DNA of 64,000 bases. Origin: Agrococcus casei LMG 22410. GTDB taxonomy: Bacteria; Actinomycetota; Actinomycetes; Actinomycetales; Microbacteriaceae. A program made the position numbers and the translations under genes. The notes beneath the pieces are model-generated. The model saw nothing but the letters and a program-made list of their open reading frames with translations, was not told where the DNA came from and ran no database searches. Where the stretch lies: assembly GCF_900163565.1 (NCBI RefSeq), contig NZ_FUHU01000038.1, positions 62,001-126,000 of the forward strand, written 5' to 3'. Of the stretch, positions 41,979-50,764 are shown in pieces. Within the stretch, counting starts at the first letter, position 1. Every line of letters begins with the position of its first letter.

Positions 41979-42129
41979 TCCTGGCGTACTCCTCAAGGGC
42001 CGCGTCTCGCGGCTGCTGTCTGGTGACCCGCGCAGGTTCGCTGCGGGTGCTAAAACTTCTGGGGGACTCTTCGCAGTCCGACCAGTCCACACTACCGCAG
42101 GCTGGTTGAATGGATGTGTAGGAGGAGCC

Positions 42130-42753
42130 ATGACCAAACCCGCTTCTGAAGAACGCGCGCTCATCGGCGCCCCCAACTGGCTCGCGTGGTTGCTGATCGT
42201 GACGGGCGCTCTCGGGCTTCTGGGCTCGTTCCAGCTCGCCGCCGAGGGGTTCGAGGTGCTCAAGAATCCCGATCACGAACTCGCCTGCGACATCAGCCCG
42301 TTCCTGACGTGTTCGACGACGATGAATGCGTGGCAGGGCGAGGTCTTCGGATTTCCGAACTCGCTCATCGGCCTGATGGGATTCGTCGCCCCCATCGCGG
42401 TCGGCGTCTCGCTGCTGGCCGGCGCGAAGTTCGCCCGGTGGTTCTGGGCCGCGTTCACGGTCGGCGTCATCGGCGCTCTCGGCTTCGTGCTCTGGCTCGC
42501 CTGGAACTCGATCTTCTTCCTCGGCGTCGTGTGCCCCTGGTGCTTCCTCGTGTGGGTCGTCGTCTACACGATGGTCTTCCCGCTGCTGACCCACTCGGTC
42601 GCAGAAGGCGCGATTCCGCTCGGCAGCCGCGTGTCGGCCTTCGCGAAGAAGAACCGCGCCCTCTCGTGGCTGCTGTCGCTCGCGCTGCTGATCGCCGTGG
42701 TGCTGACGGTGGCCGTGCGCCTGCCCAACCTGATCAGGCTGATGTTCATCTGA
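42130..42753 (+). CDS. Vitamin K epoxide reductase (VKOR) family disulfide-forming protein
   Basis: 207 residues with five hydrophobic segments. The four catalytic cysteines are present: a loop pair Cys53 and Cys61 (CDISPFLTC) and the quinone-facing CPWC (135-138). Bacterial VKOR re-oxidises DsbA-like proteins in the envelope, using menaquinone, in place of DsbB. No DsbA partner is fused or adjacent. GGAGGAG sits directly upstream of the ATG at 42130; the open frame before it is not used. It is divergent from rne (151-bp gap) and convergent with ndk. An essential role in disulfide formation is known for mycobacterial VKOR; its role here is inferred from the family. Confidence 0.93.
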   Translation: MTKPASEERALIGAPNWLAWLLIVTGALGLLGSFQLAAEGFEVLKNPDHELACDISPFLTCSTTMNAWQGEVFGFPNSLIGLMGFVAPIAVGVSLLAGAKFARWFWAAFTVGVIGALGFVLWLAWNSIFFLGVVCPWCFLVWVVVYTMVFPLLTHSVAEGAIPLGSRVSAFAKKNRALSWLLSLALLIAVVLTVAVRLPNLIRLMFI

Positions 42754-42780
42754 CGCAACAGTGTTCATCTGATGCAACAG
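42743..42780 (+). repeat. 19-bp tandem duplication at the 3' end of the VKOR gene
   Basis: Units 42743-42761 and 42762-42780 (TGTTCATCTGAYGCAACAG) are identical except for one C/T change. The first unit contains the last codons and stop of the VKOR gene. Confidence 0.9.
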
Positions 42781-42784
42781 TGAA

Positions 42785-42814
42785 GGGCCCGCATCGCACA
42801 AGCGACGCGGGCCC
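42785..42814. terminator. Bidirectional terminator between VKOR and ndk
   Basis: GGGCCCGC (42785-42792) pairs with GCGGGCCC (42807-42814), with an inner CGC/GCG pair. It lies between convergent stop codons and should serve both genes. Confidence 0.75.
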
Positions 42815-42828
42815 TGCTCAAAGCAGAA

Positions 42829-43239
42829 TCAGCTGAACCAGATGCCGAGCTCTCGCTCTGCCGACAGCGACGAGTCTGAGCCGTGCACGAGGTTCTCGAC
42901 GACCTTCTTGCCCCAGTCGCGACCGAGGTCACCGCGGATGGTTCCGGGAGCAGCGACCGTGGGGTCGGTGGTGCCGGCCAGCGAACGGAAGCCCTCGATG
43001 ACGCGGTGGCCCGAGACCTTCAGCGCGACGACGGGGCCAGACGACATGAACTCGAGGAGCGGCTCGTAGAAGGGCTTGCCTTCGTGCTCTTCGTAGTGGG
43101 CGGCGAGCGTGTCACGCTCGGGCACGAGCATGTCGATGTCTTCGATGACGTAGCCCTTCGCCTCGATGCGGGCGATGATCTCGCCGATGAGCTGTCGCTT
43201 CACGGCGTCGGGCTTGAGCAGTACGAGGGTGTTCTCCAT
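42829..43239 (-). CDS. ndk: Nucleoside diphosphate kinase
   Basis: 136 residues. Ndk balances nucleoside triphosphate pools by a ping-pong transfer through a phosphohistidine. The active-site motif NLVHGSDS carries His119; the nucleotide-binding KPDAVKR is at the N-terminus. The ATG at 43239 is preceded by TAGGAT (43252-43247 on the minus strand) at 7 nt and lacks a Shine-Dalgarno, so a leaderless transcript is likely. The gene also follows DUF4233 closely. The order ndk - DUF4233 - folC is the mycobacterial order Rv2445c-Rv2447c. Confidence 0.96.
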   Translation of the reverse strand: MENTLVLLKPDAVKRQLIGEIIARIEAKGYVIEDIDMLVPERDTLAAHYEEHEGKPFYEPLLEFMSSGPVVALKVSGHRVIEGFRSLAGTTDPTVAAPGTIRGDLGRDWGKKVVENLVHGSDSSLSAERELGIWFS

Positions 43240-43246
43240 GTGCAGA

Positions 43247-43252
43247 ATCCTA
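43247..43252 (-). promoter_or_regulatory. Leaderless -10 element of ndk, overlapping the upstream stop codon
   Basis: TAGGAT on the minus strand, 7 nt before the ndk ATG. Its first three bases are the TAG stop codon of the DUF4233 gene. Confidence 0.65.
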
Positions 43253-43624
43253 CCCGGCTCTCTGCTGTCGTTCGATCTGTCGCCCCTTGATGAAGCAGAA
43301 CACCCACATGGCGAAGAAGATGAGCCCCACGACGATCAGCATGAAGTCCATGAAGCCGAGCGACAGCACCAGCGCCTGCGAGACGAGCGATGCCGCCCAG
43401 CCCCACGAGAATCGAAGCAGTCGCGTGACGACGACCAGGACCATCATCACTCCGAAGACCGTGAGCGGCTGCGGCCAGTCGCGCGACACACCCCACATCG
43501 CCATGGCGGCGAACACCAGCGCGAGCACTTCGAGCCAGTGCACGATCGTCAGCAGCTGCTCGAGCACGCCCCGCTTGCGACGCGGCGCCTTCGCGGCTGC
43601 GGCATTCTTCTCGTCGGCACTCAT
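43250..43624 (-). CDS. DUF4233 membrane protein
   Basis: 124 residues. A basic N-terminus (KAPRRKRGVLEQL) is followed by four hydrophobic segments, a DUF4233 layout of unknown function, located next to folC across Actinobacteria (Rv2446c in M. tuberculosis). The ATG at 43624 overlaps the folC stop as ATGA; the four-codon longer version from 43636 is less likely. The C-terminus KGRQIERQQRAG is basic and probably cytoplasmic. Its TAG stop forms part of the predicted ndk promoter. Confidence 0.85.
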   Translation of the reverse strand: MSADEKNAAAAKAPRRKRGVLEQLLTIVHWLEVLALVFAAMAMWGVSRDWPQPLTVFGVMMVLVVVTRLLRFSWGWAASLVSQALVLSLGFMDFMLIVVGLIFFAMWVFCFIKGRQIERQQRAG

Positions 43625-45021
43625 CGGCGAATCCACATCTCTTCCTTTGCGTGGCGGATCACGGAGCCCAGCAGCGTGATCGACCCGGTGACGAGCACGG
43701 GCTGGTCCTTGTCGGATGCGCGCTCGCGTGCGATCTCGACAGCCTCAAGCAGGTGCGGCTCGACGATGACCGCCTCGTCGCCCAGCACGTCTGTGGCGAT
43801 CGCTGCGAGCTCATCGGCGGGCATGGCGCGCTCGGTGTCTGACTCTGTGACAACCACCGTGTCGACGAGCCCCTGCAGCTGCTCGATCACGCCGCGTGCG
43901 TCCTTGCCCTGCAGCAGGCCGAGCACGATCTGCACGCCCTCGGGCTGGAACCATTCGCGGATGCCCTCGGCAAGCGCATGCGCTGCATGCGGGTTGTGCG
44001 CGGCATCGACGATGACGACGGGGTCGTTGCCGATGACTTCGAGTCTTCCGGGGGAGGTCGCCAGTGCAAAGCCGTCGGCGAGCACGTCAGCCGCGATCCC
44101 CTGGTCGTCGGAGCCCAGCAGCGCTTCGACCGCGGCGACCGCGAGCGCGGCGTTGTTCGCCTGGTGTCTGCCCATGAGCGGCAGCGGTGTCGGATCCTTG
44201 TGGCCTGCGGCAGTGCTGAGGGTGACCATGAGGCCGCCGACAGCGACCATTGCGTCGTCGACTCTGAAGGATTCGCCCTCCCACTGCACCGGGCATCCGA
44301 GTTCGACTGCCGCCGACTGGATGACGTGTCTGGCCTCGTCGGACTGCTCGGCGCTCACGACGCGCGAGCCTGTCTTGATGATGCCGGCCTTCTCGCCTGC
44401 GATCGCCTCGATCGTGGCGCCGAGCCTGTTCGTGTGGTCGAGCGCGATCGGCGTGAACACGGCGACGTCGGCGTCGGCGACGTTCGTCGAGTCCCAGCGG
44501 CCGCCCATGCCGACTTCGAGCACCTGCACGTCGACGGGCGCGTCGGCGAAGATCGCGAATGCGAGCACGGTGATCGCCTCGAAGAACGTGAGCCGTCGCT
44601 GCCCGTCGGCCTCGAGCTCGGCGTCGACCAGCTCGAGGAACGGGCTGACGTCGGCCCAGTTGCGCGCGAACGCCTCGTCGCTGACGGGCTCGCCGTCGAT
44701 CATGATGCGCTCGTTGACGCGGTCGACGTGGGGGCTCGTGAGCAGGCCCGTGCGCAGGCCGTGCGAGCGCAGCAGCGTCTCGATCAGGCGTGCGGTCGAC
44801 CCCTTGCCGTTGGTGCCAGTCACGTGGATGACGCGCGCCGCGTGCTGCGGATCGCCCAGCAGCTCGACTGCTCGTGCTGTGGCGGCAAGCCTCGGCTCGA
44901 CCGCCTGCTCTCCTGCGCGCTCCAACAGCTGCTGGTACGCGGCCTCTGCGGCCTCGCGGTCCTCGAGCGTGTCGAGGATGGCCTCGTCGACGGGCTGATC
45001 GCCCGGGGTCACGTCGGTCAT
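43621..45021 (-). CDS. folC: Folylpolyglutamate synthase / dihydrofolate synthase
   Basis: 466 residues. FolC adds glutamate to dihydropteroate and to reduced folates. It shows a Mur-ligase fold: P-loop [13 protein letters not shown] (about 68-80), folate-binding [24 protein letters not shown], and the C-terminal [10 protein letters not shown] with conserved His/Asp/Asn. The ATG overlaps the ileS stop (ATGA), and the DUF4233 start overlaps its own stop, so the ileS-folC-DUF4233 genes form one tight operon. Confidence 0.96.
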   Translation of the reverse strand: MTDVTPGDQPVDEAILDTLEDREAAEAAYQQLLERAGEQAVEPRLAATARAVELLGDPQHAARVIHVTGTNGKGSTARLIETLLRSHGLRTGLLTSPHVDRVNERIMIDGEPVSDEAFARNWADVSPFLELVDAELEADGQRRLTFFEAITVLAFAIFADAPVDVQVLEVGMGGRWDSTNVADADVAVFTPIALDHTNRLGATIEAIAGEKAGIIKTGSRVVSAEQSDEARHVIQSAAVELGCPVQWEGESFRVDDAMVAVGGLMVTLSTAAGHKDPTPLPLMGRHQANNAALAVAAVEALLGSDDQGIAADVLADGFALATSPGRLEVIGNDPVVIVDAAHNPHAAHALAEGIREWFQPEGVQIVLGLLQGKDARGVIEQLQGLVDTVVVTESDTERAMPADELAAIATDVLGDEAVIVEPHLLEAVEIARERASDKDQPVLVTGSITLLGSVIRHAKEEMWIRR

Positions 45022-48000
45022 GCCTTCTCCACTTCGATCGTGAGCTCGCCACCGGAGACGATGGAGATGCTGGTCGCCAGGGTCTCTTCTGCGATGAGCG
45101 ACTCGTTTGCCTGCAGCTCTTCTGCGTTGGGTGCGGCCAGGCGCAGCGAGATGCGGTCTGAGACGTCGAGGCCCGCCTGCTTGCGCGCGTCCTGCACGGC
45201 GCGGATCACATCGCGGGCCGCGCCCTCTGCCTCGAGCTCGGCGGTGGTCGTCGTGTCGAGCACGACGAATCCGCCGGAGGGGATGAATCCGACAGCGGCC
45301 TGGTCGTCCTGCACCTCGAGCTTCAGCTCGTACTCGCCCTCGACGAGCTCGATCCCGCCTGACACGACGGTGTCGCCGTCGATCGACCAGTCGCCGGTCT
45401 TCGATCCCTTGATCGCCTGCTGCACGTCCTTGCCGATGCGCGGGCCGGCTGCTCGGGCGTTGACCTGCAGCGTGCGGCCGATGCCGAACTGCGCCAGCGA
45501 GTCCTCGTGCTGCTGCTCGAGCACGACCTCGCGCACGTTCAGCTCGTCGCGGATCACCGAGGCGAAGTCTGCCGCGTCGATGTCACTGACGACCGTGAGC
45601 GACGGCAGCGGCAGGCGCACGCGCTTCTGCGTGGTCTTGCGCAGCGCGTTGCCGGCGCTGGCGACCTGGCGCACGTGGTCCATGGTCTGCACGAGCGCCG
45701 GGTTGTCGGGCAGCTCTGCGGCCTCCGGCCAGTCGGTCAGATGCACCGATCGGCCGCCGGTGAGCCCCTGCCAGATCTCTTCGGTCGTCAGCGGTGCGAT
45801 GGGGGCCGCGATCTGTGTGAGCGTCTCGAGCACGGTGTACAGCGTGTCGAAGGCCTCGGTCGATGCGGGGTCTTCGTTCACGCCAGTCCAGAACCGGTCG
45901 CGCGAGCGGCGCACGTACCAGTTCGTCAGCACGTCGACGAAGTCGCGGAGGGCACCGGTCGCACCAGTCATCTCGAGGGCGTCGAGCGACGCGCGCACGG
46001 TCTCGACCGTCTCGCGCAGCTTCGCCAGGATGTACCGGTCGAGCACGTTCTTCGAGTCGGTGCGGCGCTTGGCCTCATAGGGCTTGCCGTCGACCGCCCT
46101 GTTGGCGTAGGTCGAGAAGAAGTACCAGGTCGACCACAGCGGCAGGTGGAACTGCCGCAGCGCCTCTCTGATGCCTGCCTCTGAGACCGACAGGTTGCCG
46201 CCGCGCAGGATGCTGCTCGAGACGAGCATCCAGCGGATGGCGTCTGAGCCGTACTTGTCGAACGACTCGTTGACGTCTGGGTAGTTGCGCAGCTTCTTCG
46301 ACGCCTTCTGGCCGTCGGAGCCCAGCACGATGCCGTGCGCGATCACGTTCGTGAATGCGGGGCGCCCGAACAGCGCGACCGAGAGCACATGCATGACGTA
46401 GAACCAGCCGCGCGTCTGGCCGATGTACTCGACGATGAAGTCAGCGGGGCTGTGCGTGTCGAACCACTCGGCGTTCTCGAACGGGTAGTGCACCTGCGCG
46501 AACGGCATCGAGCCCGAGTCGAACCAGACGTCGAGCACGTCTTCGATGCGGCGCATGGTCGACTGGCCGGTGGGGTCGTCGGGGTTCGGACGCGTCAGGT
46601 CGTCGATGTACGGGCGGTGCAGGTTCGGCTTGCCCTCCTCGTCAAGCGGCAGGCGGCCGAAGTCGCGCTCGAGCTCTTCGAATGATCCGTAGACGTCGAC
46701 GCGCGGGTACTCGTCGCTGTCGCTCTTCCAGACCGGGATCGGCGTGCCGAAGTAGCGGTTGCGCGAGATCGACCAGTCGCGAGCGCCCTCGAGCCACTTG
46801 CCGAACTGGCCGTGCTTGACGTTCTCGGGCACCCAGTTGATCTGCTCGTTGGCCTGCAGCAGGTCGTCTTTGAAGTCGGTGACGCGCACGAACCAGCTCG
46901 AGACCGCCTTGTAGATCAGCGGGTTGCCACAGCGCCAGCAGTGCGGGTACGAGTGCACGTACGAAGCCTGGCGCACGACGCGGCCTGCGTCCTTCAGCAG
47001 GCGCGTGAGGGGCTTGTTGGCGTCCTGCCAGAGCTGCCCGGCGACATCGCTCACCTCGGGCAGGAACAGCCCGGCCGAGTCGAGCGACACGATCGTCGGG
47101 ATGCCCGCCGCGTTCGAGACGCGCTGGTCGTCTTCACCGAATGCGGGCGCCTGGTGCACGAGGCCGGTGCCCTCCCCCGTTGCGACGTAGTCGTCGACGA
47201 GGATCCTGAAGGCGCTGCCGGTGCCGAACTGCTCGGCGTCTGTGTAGTAGTCGAACAGCGGCTCGTACTCGACGTCTGCCAGCTCAGAGCCCATGACGGT
47301 CTTCGTTACTGCTGCGCGGGCGTCCTCCTCCGACTCGTAGCCGAGGTCCTTCGCGTAGGCGCCGATGGTGTCGGATGCGAGCAGCACGGCGGTCGCGCCG
47401 GCTTCGGTTCCGTTCGGGCCGACGGGAAGCACGGCGTACTCGATGGCGGGCCCGACGGCGATCGAGAGGTTGGTCGGCAGCGTCCATGGAGTCGTCGTCC
47501 AGGCGAGCGCTGCGACGCCCGACAGTGCCAGCGCATCCGCCCTCTCGCCGCGCAGCGGGAAGGTGACCGTGAGGGTCTGATCCTGGCGGTCCTTGTAGAC
47601 GTCGTCGTCCATGCGCAGCTCGTGGTTCGACAGCGGCGTCTCGTCGCGCCAGCAGTACGGCAGCACGCGGTAGCCCTCGAATGCGAGGCCCTTGTCGTGC
47701 AGCGTCTTGAACGCCCAGATCGCCGACTCCATGAACTCGGGGTTCAGGGTCTTGTAGTCGTTCTCGAAGTCGACCCAGCGCGCCTGGCGGGTGACGTACT
47801 CTTCCCACTCGCGCGTGTACTGCAGCACGGACTCCTTGGCCTTCGCGTTGAAGGTGTCGATGCCCATCTGCTCGATCTCGCGCGTGGTCGTGATGCCGAG
47901 CTGCTTCATGGTCTCGAGCTCAGCCGGCAGGCCGTGGGTGTCCCAGCCGAAGCGGCGCTCGACCTTCTTGCCGCGCATGGTCTGGAATCGCGGGAAGACG

Positions 48001-48212
48001 TCTTTGACGTAGCCGGTCAGCAGGTGGCCGAAGTGCGGCAGGCCGTTTGCGAACGGCGGGCCGTCGTAGAAGACCCACTCGGGTGCCTCGTCACGCTGTG
48101 CAATCGATGCGCGGAAGGTGTCGTCGCCCTTCCAGAACGCGAGGATGCCCTCTTCGATCTGGGGGAACGAGGGCGATGCCGGCGTCTGCTCGTCGCGGTT
48201 CTTGGGGTACAA
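45018..48212 (-). CDS. ileS: Isoleucyl-tRNA synthetase
   Basis: 1064 residues, class I synthetase. The HIGH-type motif reads [11 protein letters not shown] (about 52-62), the KMSKS-type motif KASKK. The zinc-site Cys residues [12 protein letters not shown] and [11 protein letters not shown] are also visible. This is the long, eukaryote-like IleRS type (about 1050-1080 aa) common in Actinobacteria, a type linked to mupirocin tolerance in other bacteria; whether that applies here is inference. The start is TTG at 48212 with AAAGGAAG just upstream, where the T-box leader ends. Longer in-frame starts to 48278 would run into the T-box structure and are rejected. It begins the ileS-folC-DUF4233 operon. 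Confidence 0.95.
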   Translation of the reverse strand: MYPKNRDEQTPASPSFPQIEEGILAFWKGDDTFRASIAQRDEAPEWVFYDGPPFANGLPHFGHLLTGYVKDVFPRFQTMRGKKVERRFGWDTHGLPAELETMKQLGITTTREIEQMGIDTFNAKAKESVLQYTREWEEYVTRQARWVDFENDYKTLNPEFMESAIWAFKTLHDKGLAFEGYRVLPYCWRDETPLSNHELRMDDDVYKDRQDQTLTVTFPLRGERADALALSGVAALAWTTTPWTLPTNLSIAVGPAIEYAVLPVGPNGTEAGATAVLLASDTIGAYAKDLGYESEEDARAAVTKTVMGSELADVEYEPLFDYYTDAEQFGTGSAFRILVDDYVATGEGTGLVHQAPAFGEDDQRVSNAAGIPTIVSLDSAGLFLPEVSDVAGQLWQDANKPLTRLLKDAGRVVRQASYVHSYPHCWRCGNPLIYKAVSSWFVRVTDFKDDLLQANEQINWVPENVKHGQFGKWLEGARDWSISRNRYFGTPIPVWKSDSDEYPRVDVYGSFEELERDFGRLPLDEEGKPNLHRPYIDDLTRPNPDDPTGQSTMRRIEDVLDVWFDSGSMPFAQVHYPFENAEWFDTHSPADFIVEYIGQTRGWFYVMHVLSVALFGRPAFTNVIAHGIVLGSDGQKASKKLRNYPDVNESFDKYGSDAIRWMLVSSSILRGGNLSVSEAGIREALRQFHLPLWSTWYFFSTYANRAVDGKPYEAKRRTDSKNVLDRYILAKLRETVETVRASLDALEMTGATGALRDFVDVLTNWYVRRSRDRFWTGVNEDPASTEAFDTLYTVLETLTQIAAPIAPLTTEEIWQGLTGGRSVHLTDWPEAAELPDNPALVQTMDHVRQVASAGNALRKTTQKRVRLPLPSLTVVSDIDAADFASVIRDELNVREVVLEQQHEDSLAQFGIGRTLQVNARAAGPRIGKDVQQAIKGSKTGDWSIDGDTVVSGGIELVEGEYELKLEVQDDQAAVGFIPSGGFVVLDTTTTAELEAEGAARDVIRAVQDARKQAGLDVSDRISLRLAAPNAEELQANESLIAEETLATSISIVSGGELTIEVEKA

Positions 48213-48227
48213 CTGGCTTCCTTTGCT

Positions 48228-48402
48228 CGCAGTGCGTGTCTCGGGACGCTTTCGCGCGGTACCACCCGAATTGCGCATCTGCTCGATGCGCCGCTCTCAC
48301 TGCGGCTGTGACGGGCCTGCCCCGTTCGGTTCTACTGGGCCCGCGATCACTCGCAGGCTGTTCTTCCGAATGCTCCCCGGTGATGGCCGGATCAATGCCT
48401 TG
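48228..48402 (-). promoter_or_regulatory. T-box riboswitch of ileS
   Basis: On the minus strand the conserved T-box sequence GGGTGGTACCGCG (48267-48255) lies 43 nt before the ileS TTG. Its TGGT would pair with the ACCA end of uncharged tRNA-Ile (discriminator A). Upstream, an ATC codon (48384-48382) sits in GGCCATCACCGG, a likely specifier for isoleucine in a very short stem I, and GGAAGAAC follows. With the ribosome-binding site AAAGGAAG directly downstream and no T-rich terminator, it looks like the translational actinobacterial type. Edges are approximate. Confidence 0.85.
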
Positions 48403-48480
48403 CTGCCAATGGTACCAACGCATCGCGCGCGACACGACCCGCGGCGACGGCGCTCACAGGCGGCGCATTCCACCGGCCGC

Positions 48481-48486
48481 TACTCT
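48481..48486 (+). promoter_or_regulatory. Leaderless -10 element of the lipoprotein gene
   Basis: TACTCT, 7 nt before the ATG at 48494, divergent from the ileS leader. Confidence 0.6.
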
Positions 48487-48493
48487 GTCGCTC

Positions 48494-48961
48494 ATGAGAA
48501 GACTTGCTCTGCCGACGGCCGCCCTGCTTGCGCTCTCGCTCGTCGGGTGCGCTGGCCTCTCGCTGCCCACGCCGTCAGCCCCCGAGCCGAGTGAGTCATA
48601 CCCGACCATCAGCTCTGACGAGGTCACCTCCGAGCAGTGCCGCGCAGCGGTCGACCAGCTCAACGGCCTCTCGAAGACGATGGCACAGCTCAAGGAGAGC
48701 CTCGACAAGGGCGACGTCTTTCAGCTGATCGGGCTCATCGACCAGGCGAAGACGCAGCTGAGCGATCTCGGCCAGGGCATCGAGGGCGACGCCGAGCTGC
48801 AGGCGCACTTCGAAGACCTGCGCGCGACAGCAGAGGCGCTGACCGGCAAGCTCTCGAACATCGACACCGAAGACCCGCTGGCGTCGCTGCAGGACATGCA
48901 GACCGAGCTGGCTGCGCTGCAGCAGCAGATCGAAGCGGTCACCGCCTACTGCACGTCGTAG
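48494..48961 (+). CDS. Small predicted lipoprotein with helical C-terminal region
   Basis: 155 residues, not recognised as a named family. A signal peptide ends in the lipobox LVGC (lipidated Cys19). A Pro/Ser/Glu linker (about 24-40) leads to a domain of repeated amphipathic helices (about 45-150, leucine and alanine heptads such as QDMQTELAALQQQIEA), with a pair of Cys (about 51 and 153) that could form a disulfide. It is probably a surface-anchored helical protein. The TACTCT-plus-ATG arrangement fixes the start at 48494. It is divergent from ileS and convergent with the TetR gene, without a visible terminator between. Confidence 0.82.
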   Translation: MRRLALPTAALLALSLVGCAGLSLPTPSAPEPSESYPTISSDEVTSEQCRAAVDQLNGLSKTMAQLKESLDKGDVFQLIGLIDQAKTQLSDLGQGIEGDAELQAHFEDLRATAEALTGKLSNIDTEDPLASLQDMQTELAALQQQIEAVTAYCTS

Positions 48962-48985
48962 GGGCGGCTGCAGTTTGCCTGTGCG

Positions 48986-49570
48986 CTACTTCGCCTCGTA
49001 GGCGACGAGCGGCTCGAGTCCGCGGCGCACTGCGTCCGCAGCCGGCTCTGATGCGTGCTGCATCCAGGCGCGAATCGAACCGAGCGCGGCACCGACGATC
49101 GCCCTCGAGATCGTTGCGGGACGCGGCGATTCGGGCAGCGAGTCCTCAGCGAGGGCGATGTGCACTGCGAGACGCTCGGCGGCTTCTTCGAAGCGCTTGC
49201 CTCCTGTGTTCTGCAGCACCTCTTCGACGTGCATGAGCTCGGCGTCGCGCAGAATCTGCGGCACGCTGTCGCCCCAGGGCTCGACGGCCTGCACGACAGC
49301 CTCGATGCATTCGCGCACGGGCTTGCGAGCACCGGACTCTGCCGCCTTCGGCTCAACCGCTTCAATCGTGGGCTCGAGGTAGTGCCACAGCGCATCGGCC
49401 TTGCCGCCAGGAAGGTAGGTGAAGAACGACCCGCGAGACACTCCTGCGCGCGCAGCGATGTCATCGATGGATGCCTCTTCGAATCCGACTTCGAGAAACA
49501 GCTCGACGGCTGCCTCTGACATGGTTCCGACAGAAGAGACCTTCGGGCGTCCGCGTCCGCGTTTCTCCAT
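48986..49570 (-). CDS. TetR-family transcriptional regulator
   Basis: 194 residues. The N-terminal basic arm EKRGRGRPKVS is followed by the TetR helix-turn-helix, AVELFLEVGFEEASIDDIAARAGVSRGSFFTYLPGG (about 20-55). The C-terminal ligand-binding helices are family-variable and give no ligand. The ATG at 49570 has GGAG 10 nt upstream, which is rather long; an in-frame GTG at 49579 lies too close to it. No obvious partner gene is next to it: the neighbour on the other side is yigZ-like, 129 bp away. It could be autoregulated. Confidence 0.88.
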   Translation of the reverse strand: MEKRGRGRPKVSSVGTMSEAAVELFLEVGFEEASIDDIAARAGVSRGSFFTYLPGGKADALWHYLEPTIEAVEPKAAESGARKPVRECIEAVVQAVEPWGDSVPQILRDAELMHVEEVLQNTGGKRFEEAAERLAVHIALAEDSLPESPRPATISRAIVGAALGSIRAWMQHASEPAADAVRRGLEPLVAYEAK

Positions 49571-49687
49571 GTGCCGCACACTCCTTCTTGTTCCGGCGAG
49601 ACTCGCTGTCCGCCGGTGGCCTGCTATCGAATCCTACTGTGCGACCGCGTCGTGTCGAGATGCCCTCGCCCGGTTCGAGCCAGTCCG

Positions 49688-49693
49688 TAGACT
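49688..49693 (+). promoter_or_regulatory. Leaderless -10 element of the YigZ-family gene
   Basis: TAGACT, then CGTCCC, then the ATG at 49700. Confidence 0.7.
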
Positions 49694-49699
49694 CGTCCC

Positions 49700-50341
49700 A
49701 TGCCCGACCCCGCGATCACCGACTATGCGTCGATCGCCCGCGACGCGTCGATCGAGAACGAGATCCAGCGATCGCGCTTCATCGGAGTCGCGGTTCGCGT
49801 CTCGTCGCTCGAGCAGTTCACCGAGCACGTGCGACTGCAGCGCAGGGCGCATCCGGATGCGCGACACGTCTGCACGGCAGCGGTCGTGGGAGCAGGCGGC
49901 GAGGCGAGCAGGTCGAACGACGACGGCGAACCGTCAGGCACGGCCGGAGCCCCCATGCTGCAGGCCATCCTCCAGCAGCGGCTCACCGACGTCGGCGTGA
50001 TCGTGGTGCGCTACTTCGGCGGCACCAAGCTGGGTGCGGGCGGCCTGATCCGCGCATACGCGGGGGCGGCGACGGATGCGCTGGCCGCCGCAGGCCGCAG
50101 ACACCGGGTCGCGACGCGGCAGCTGCTGCTGACGCTGCCGATTGCAGACGCGGGCAGGATCGAGCACGCGCTGCGCGTGCAGGGGCTCGAGCCCGAGGTC
50201 ACGTACGGCCTCGACGCCTCGCTCGTGGTCGACGTCGACGCTGACCGGCTCGCGTCGGTGCGCGATCAGCTGGCATCGCTCGGCGTCGAGCACCAGTTCG
50301 GCGAGCGCGGCTTCCGCGAGGTCGTCTCGCCGCGGTGCTGA
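49700..50341 (+). CDS. YigZ/IMPACT-family protein (UPF0029)
   Basis: 213 residues. The N-terminal UPF0029 (Impact) domain is shown by SRFIGVAVRVSS, HPDARHVCTAAVVG, SNDDGEPSGTAGAPML and VIVVRYFGGTKLGAGGLIRAYAGA (split; about 100-123). A C-terminal DUF1949-like ferredoxin domain follows. Bacterial YigZ proteins are linked to translation or RNA, but the biochemical role is unsettled. The start is set by TAGACT 6 nt before the ATG. It is the first of a rightward series of small leaderless genes. Confidence 0.9.
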   Translation: MPDPAITDYASIARDASIENEIQRSRFIGVAVRVSSLEQFTEHVRLQRRAHPDARHVCTAAVVGAGGEASRSNDDGEPSGTAGAPMLQAILQQRLTDVGVIVVRYFGGTKLGAGGLIRAYAGAATDALAAAGRRHRVATRQLLLTLPIADAGRIEHALRVQGLEPEVTYGLDASLVVDVDADRLASVRDQLASLGVEHQFGERGFREVVSPRC

Positions 50342-50426
50342 GGCGTGCGGCTGCCCTGGCACCGAGGCTTCACTCCAAAGGGAGTTCAGACCGGCGCTCG
50401 GCCCCCATCGACCCTCCGCCCGCCCG

Positions 50427-50432
50427 TAGACT
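50427..50432 (+). promoter_or_regulatory. Leaderless -10 element of the 68-aa membrane protein
   Basis: TAGACT, 7 nt before the ATG at 50440. The same hexamer serves the yigZ-like gene upstream. Confidence 0.7.
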
Positions 50433-50439
50433 GGCACCC

Positions 50440-50646
50440 ATGTGGAAGACGCCCCAGAAAGCCATCACGCCCATCCTGTTTCTCATTGCAGGCCTCGGCA
50501 TGATCGCTGCCGGCGCACTCCGGCCCGACGAGGGCTGGATCTCCACGGTCATGATCATCGCCGGCGTGCTCTTCCTCATCAATGCGCTGCTGCAGTGGGT
50601 GCTTCGCAGCCGCGAACAGCGGGAGCGCGACTCGAACGACCGCTGA
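50440..50646 (+). CDS. 68-residue membrane protein
   Basis: Two hydrophobic segments (about residues 12-29 and 36-56; first FLIAGLGMIAAGAL, second VMIIAGVLFLINALLQW), separated by a short RPDEG loop, then a charged tail RSREQRERDSNDR. Not recognised as a family. The frame is open to 50335, but the leaderless promoter puts the start at 50440. It lies between the yigZ-like gene and valS in the same direction. Confidence 0.75.
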   Translation: MWKTPQKAITPILFLIAGLGMIAAGALRPDEGWISTVMIIAGVLFLINALLQWVLRSREQRERDSNDR

Positions 50647-50672
50647 CCCGGCGCACTCCTGCGACTTGCAGG

Positions 50673-50678
50673 TACACT
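50673..50678 (+). promoter_or_regulatory. Putative -10 element upstream of valS
   Basis: TACACT, 87 bp before the valS ATG. It would give valS a leader of about 80 nt. I searched this leader for a T-box motif and see none. Confidence 0.45.
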
Positions 50679-50764
50679 CGATGCGACAACCAGGCATCAC
50701 TGTCGGCCCATGAAGCTGGCATAAGACGCGATGCCGTGCAGATCGATCAGCAGAGGTGACAGCC

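Noticed and set aside
43978-46080. 700-codon open frame opposite folC and ileS
   Set aside because: Spans two genes that are certain on the other strand; mirror of their codon bias.
50647-50764. T-box or other riboswitch before valS
   Set aside because: No GGTGGTACCGCG-like core or specifier; only a -10 element and a plain leader.
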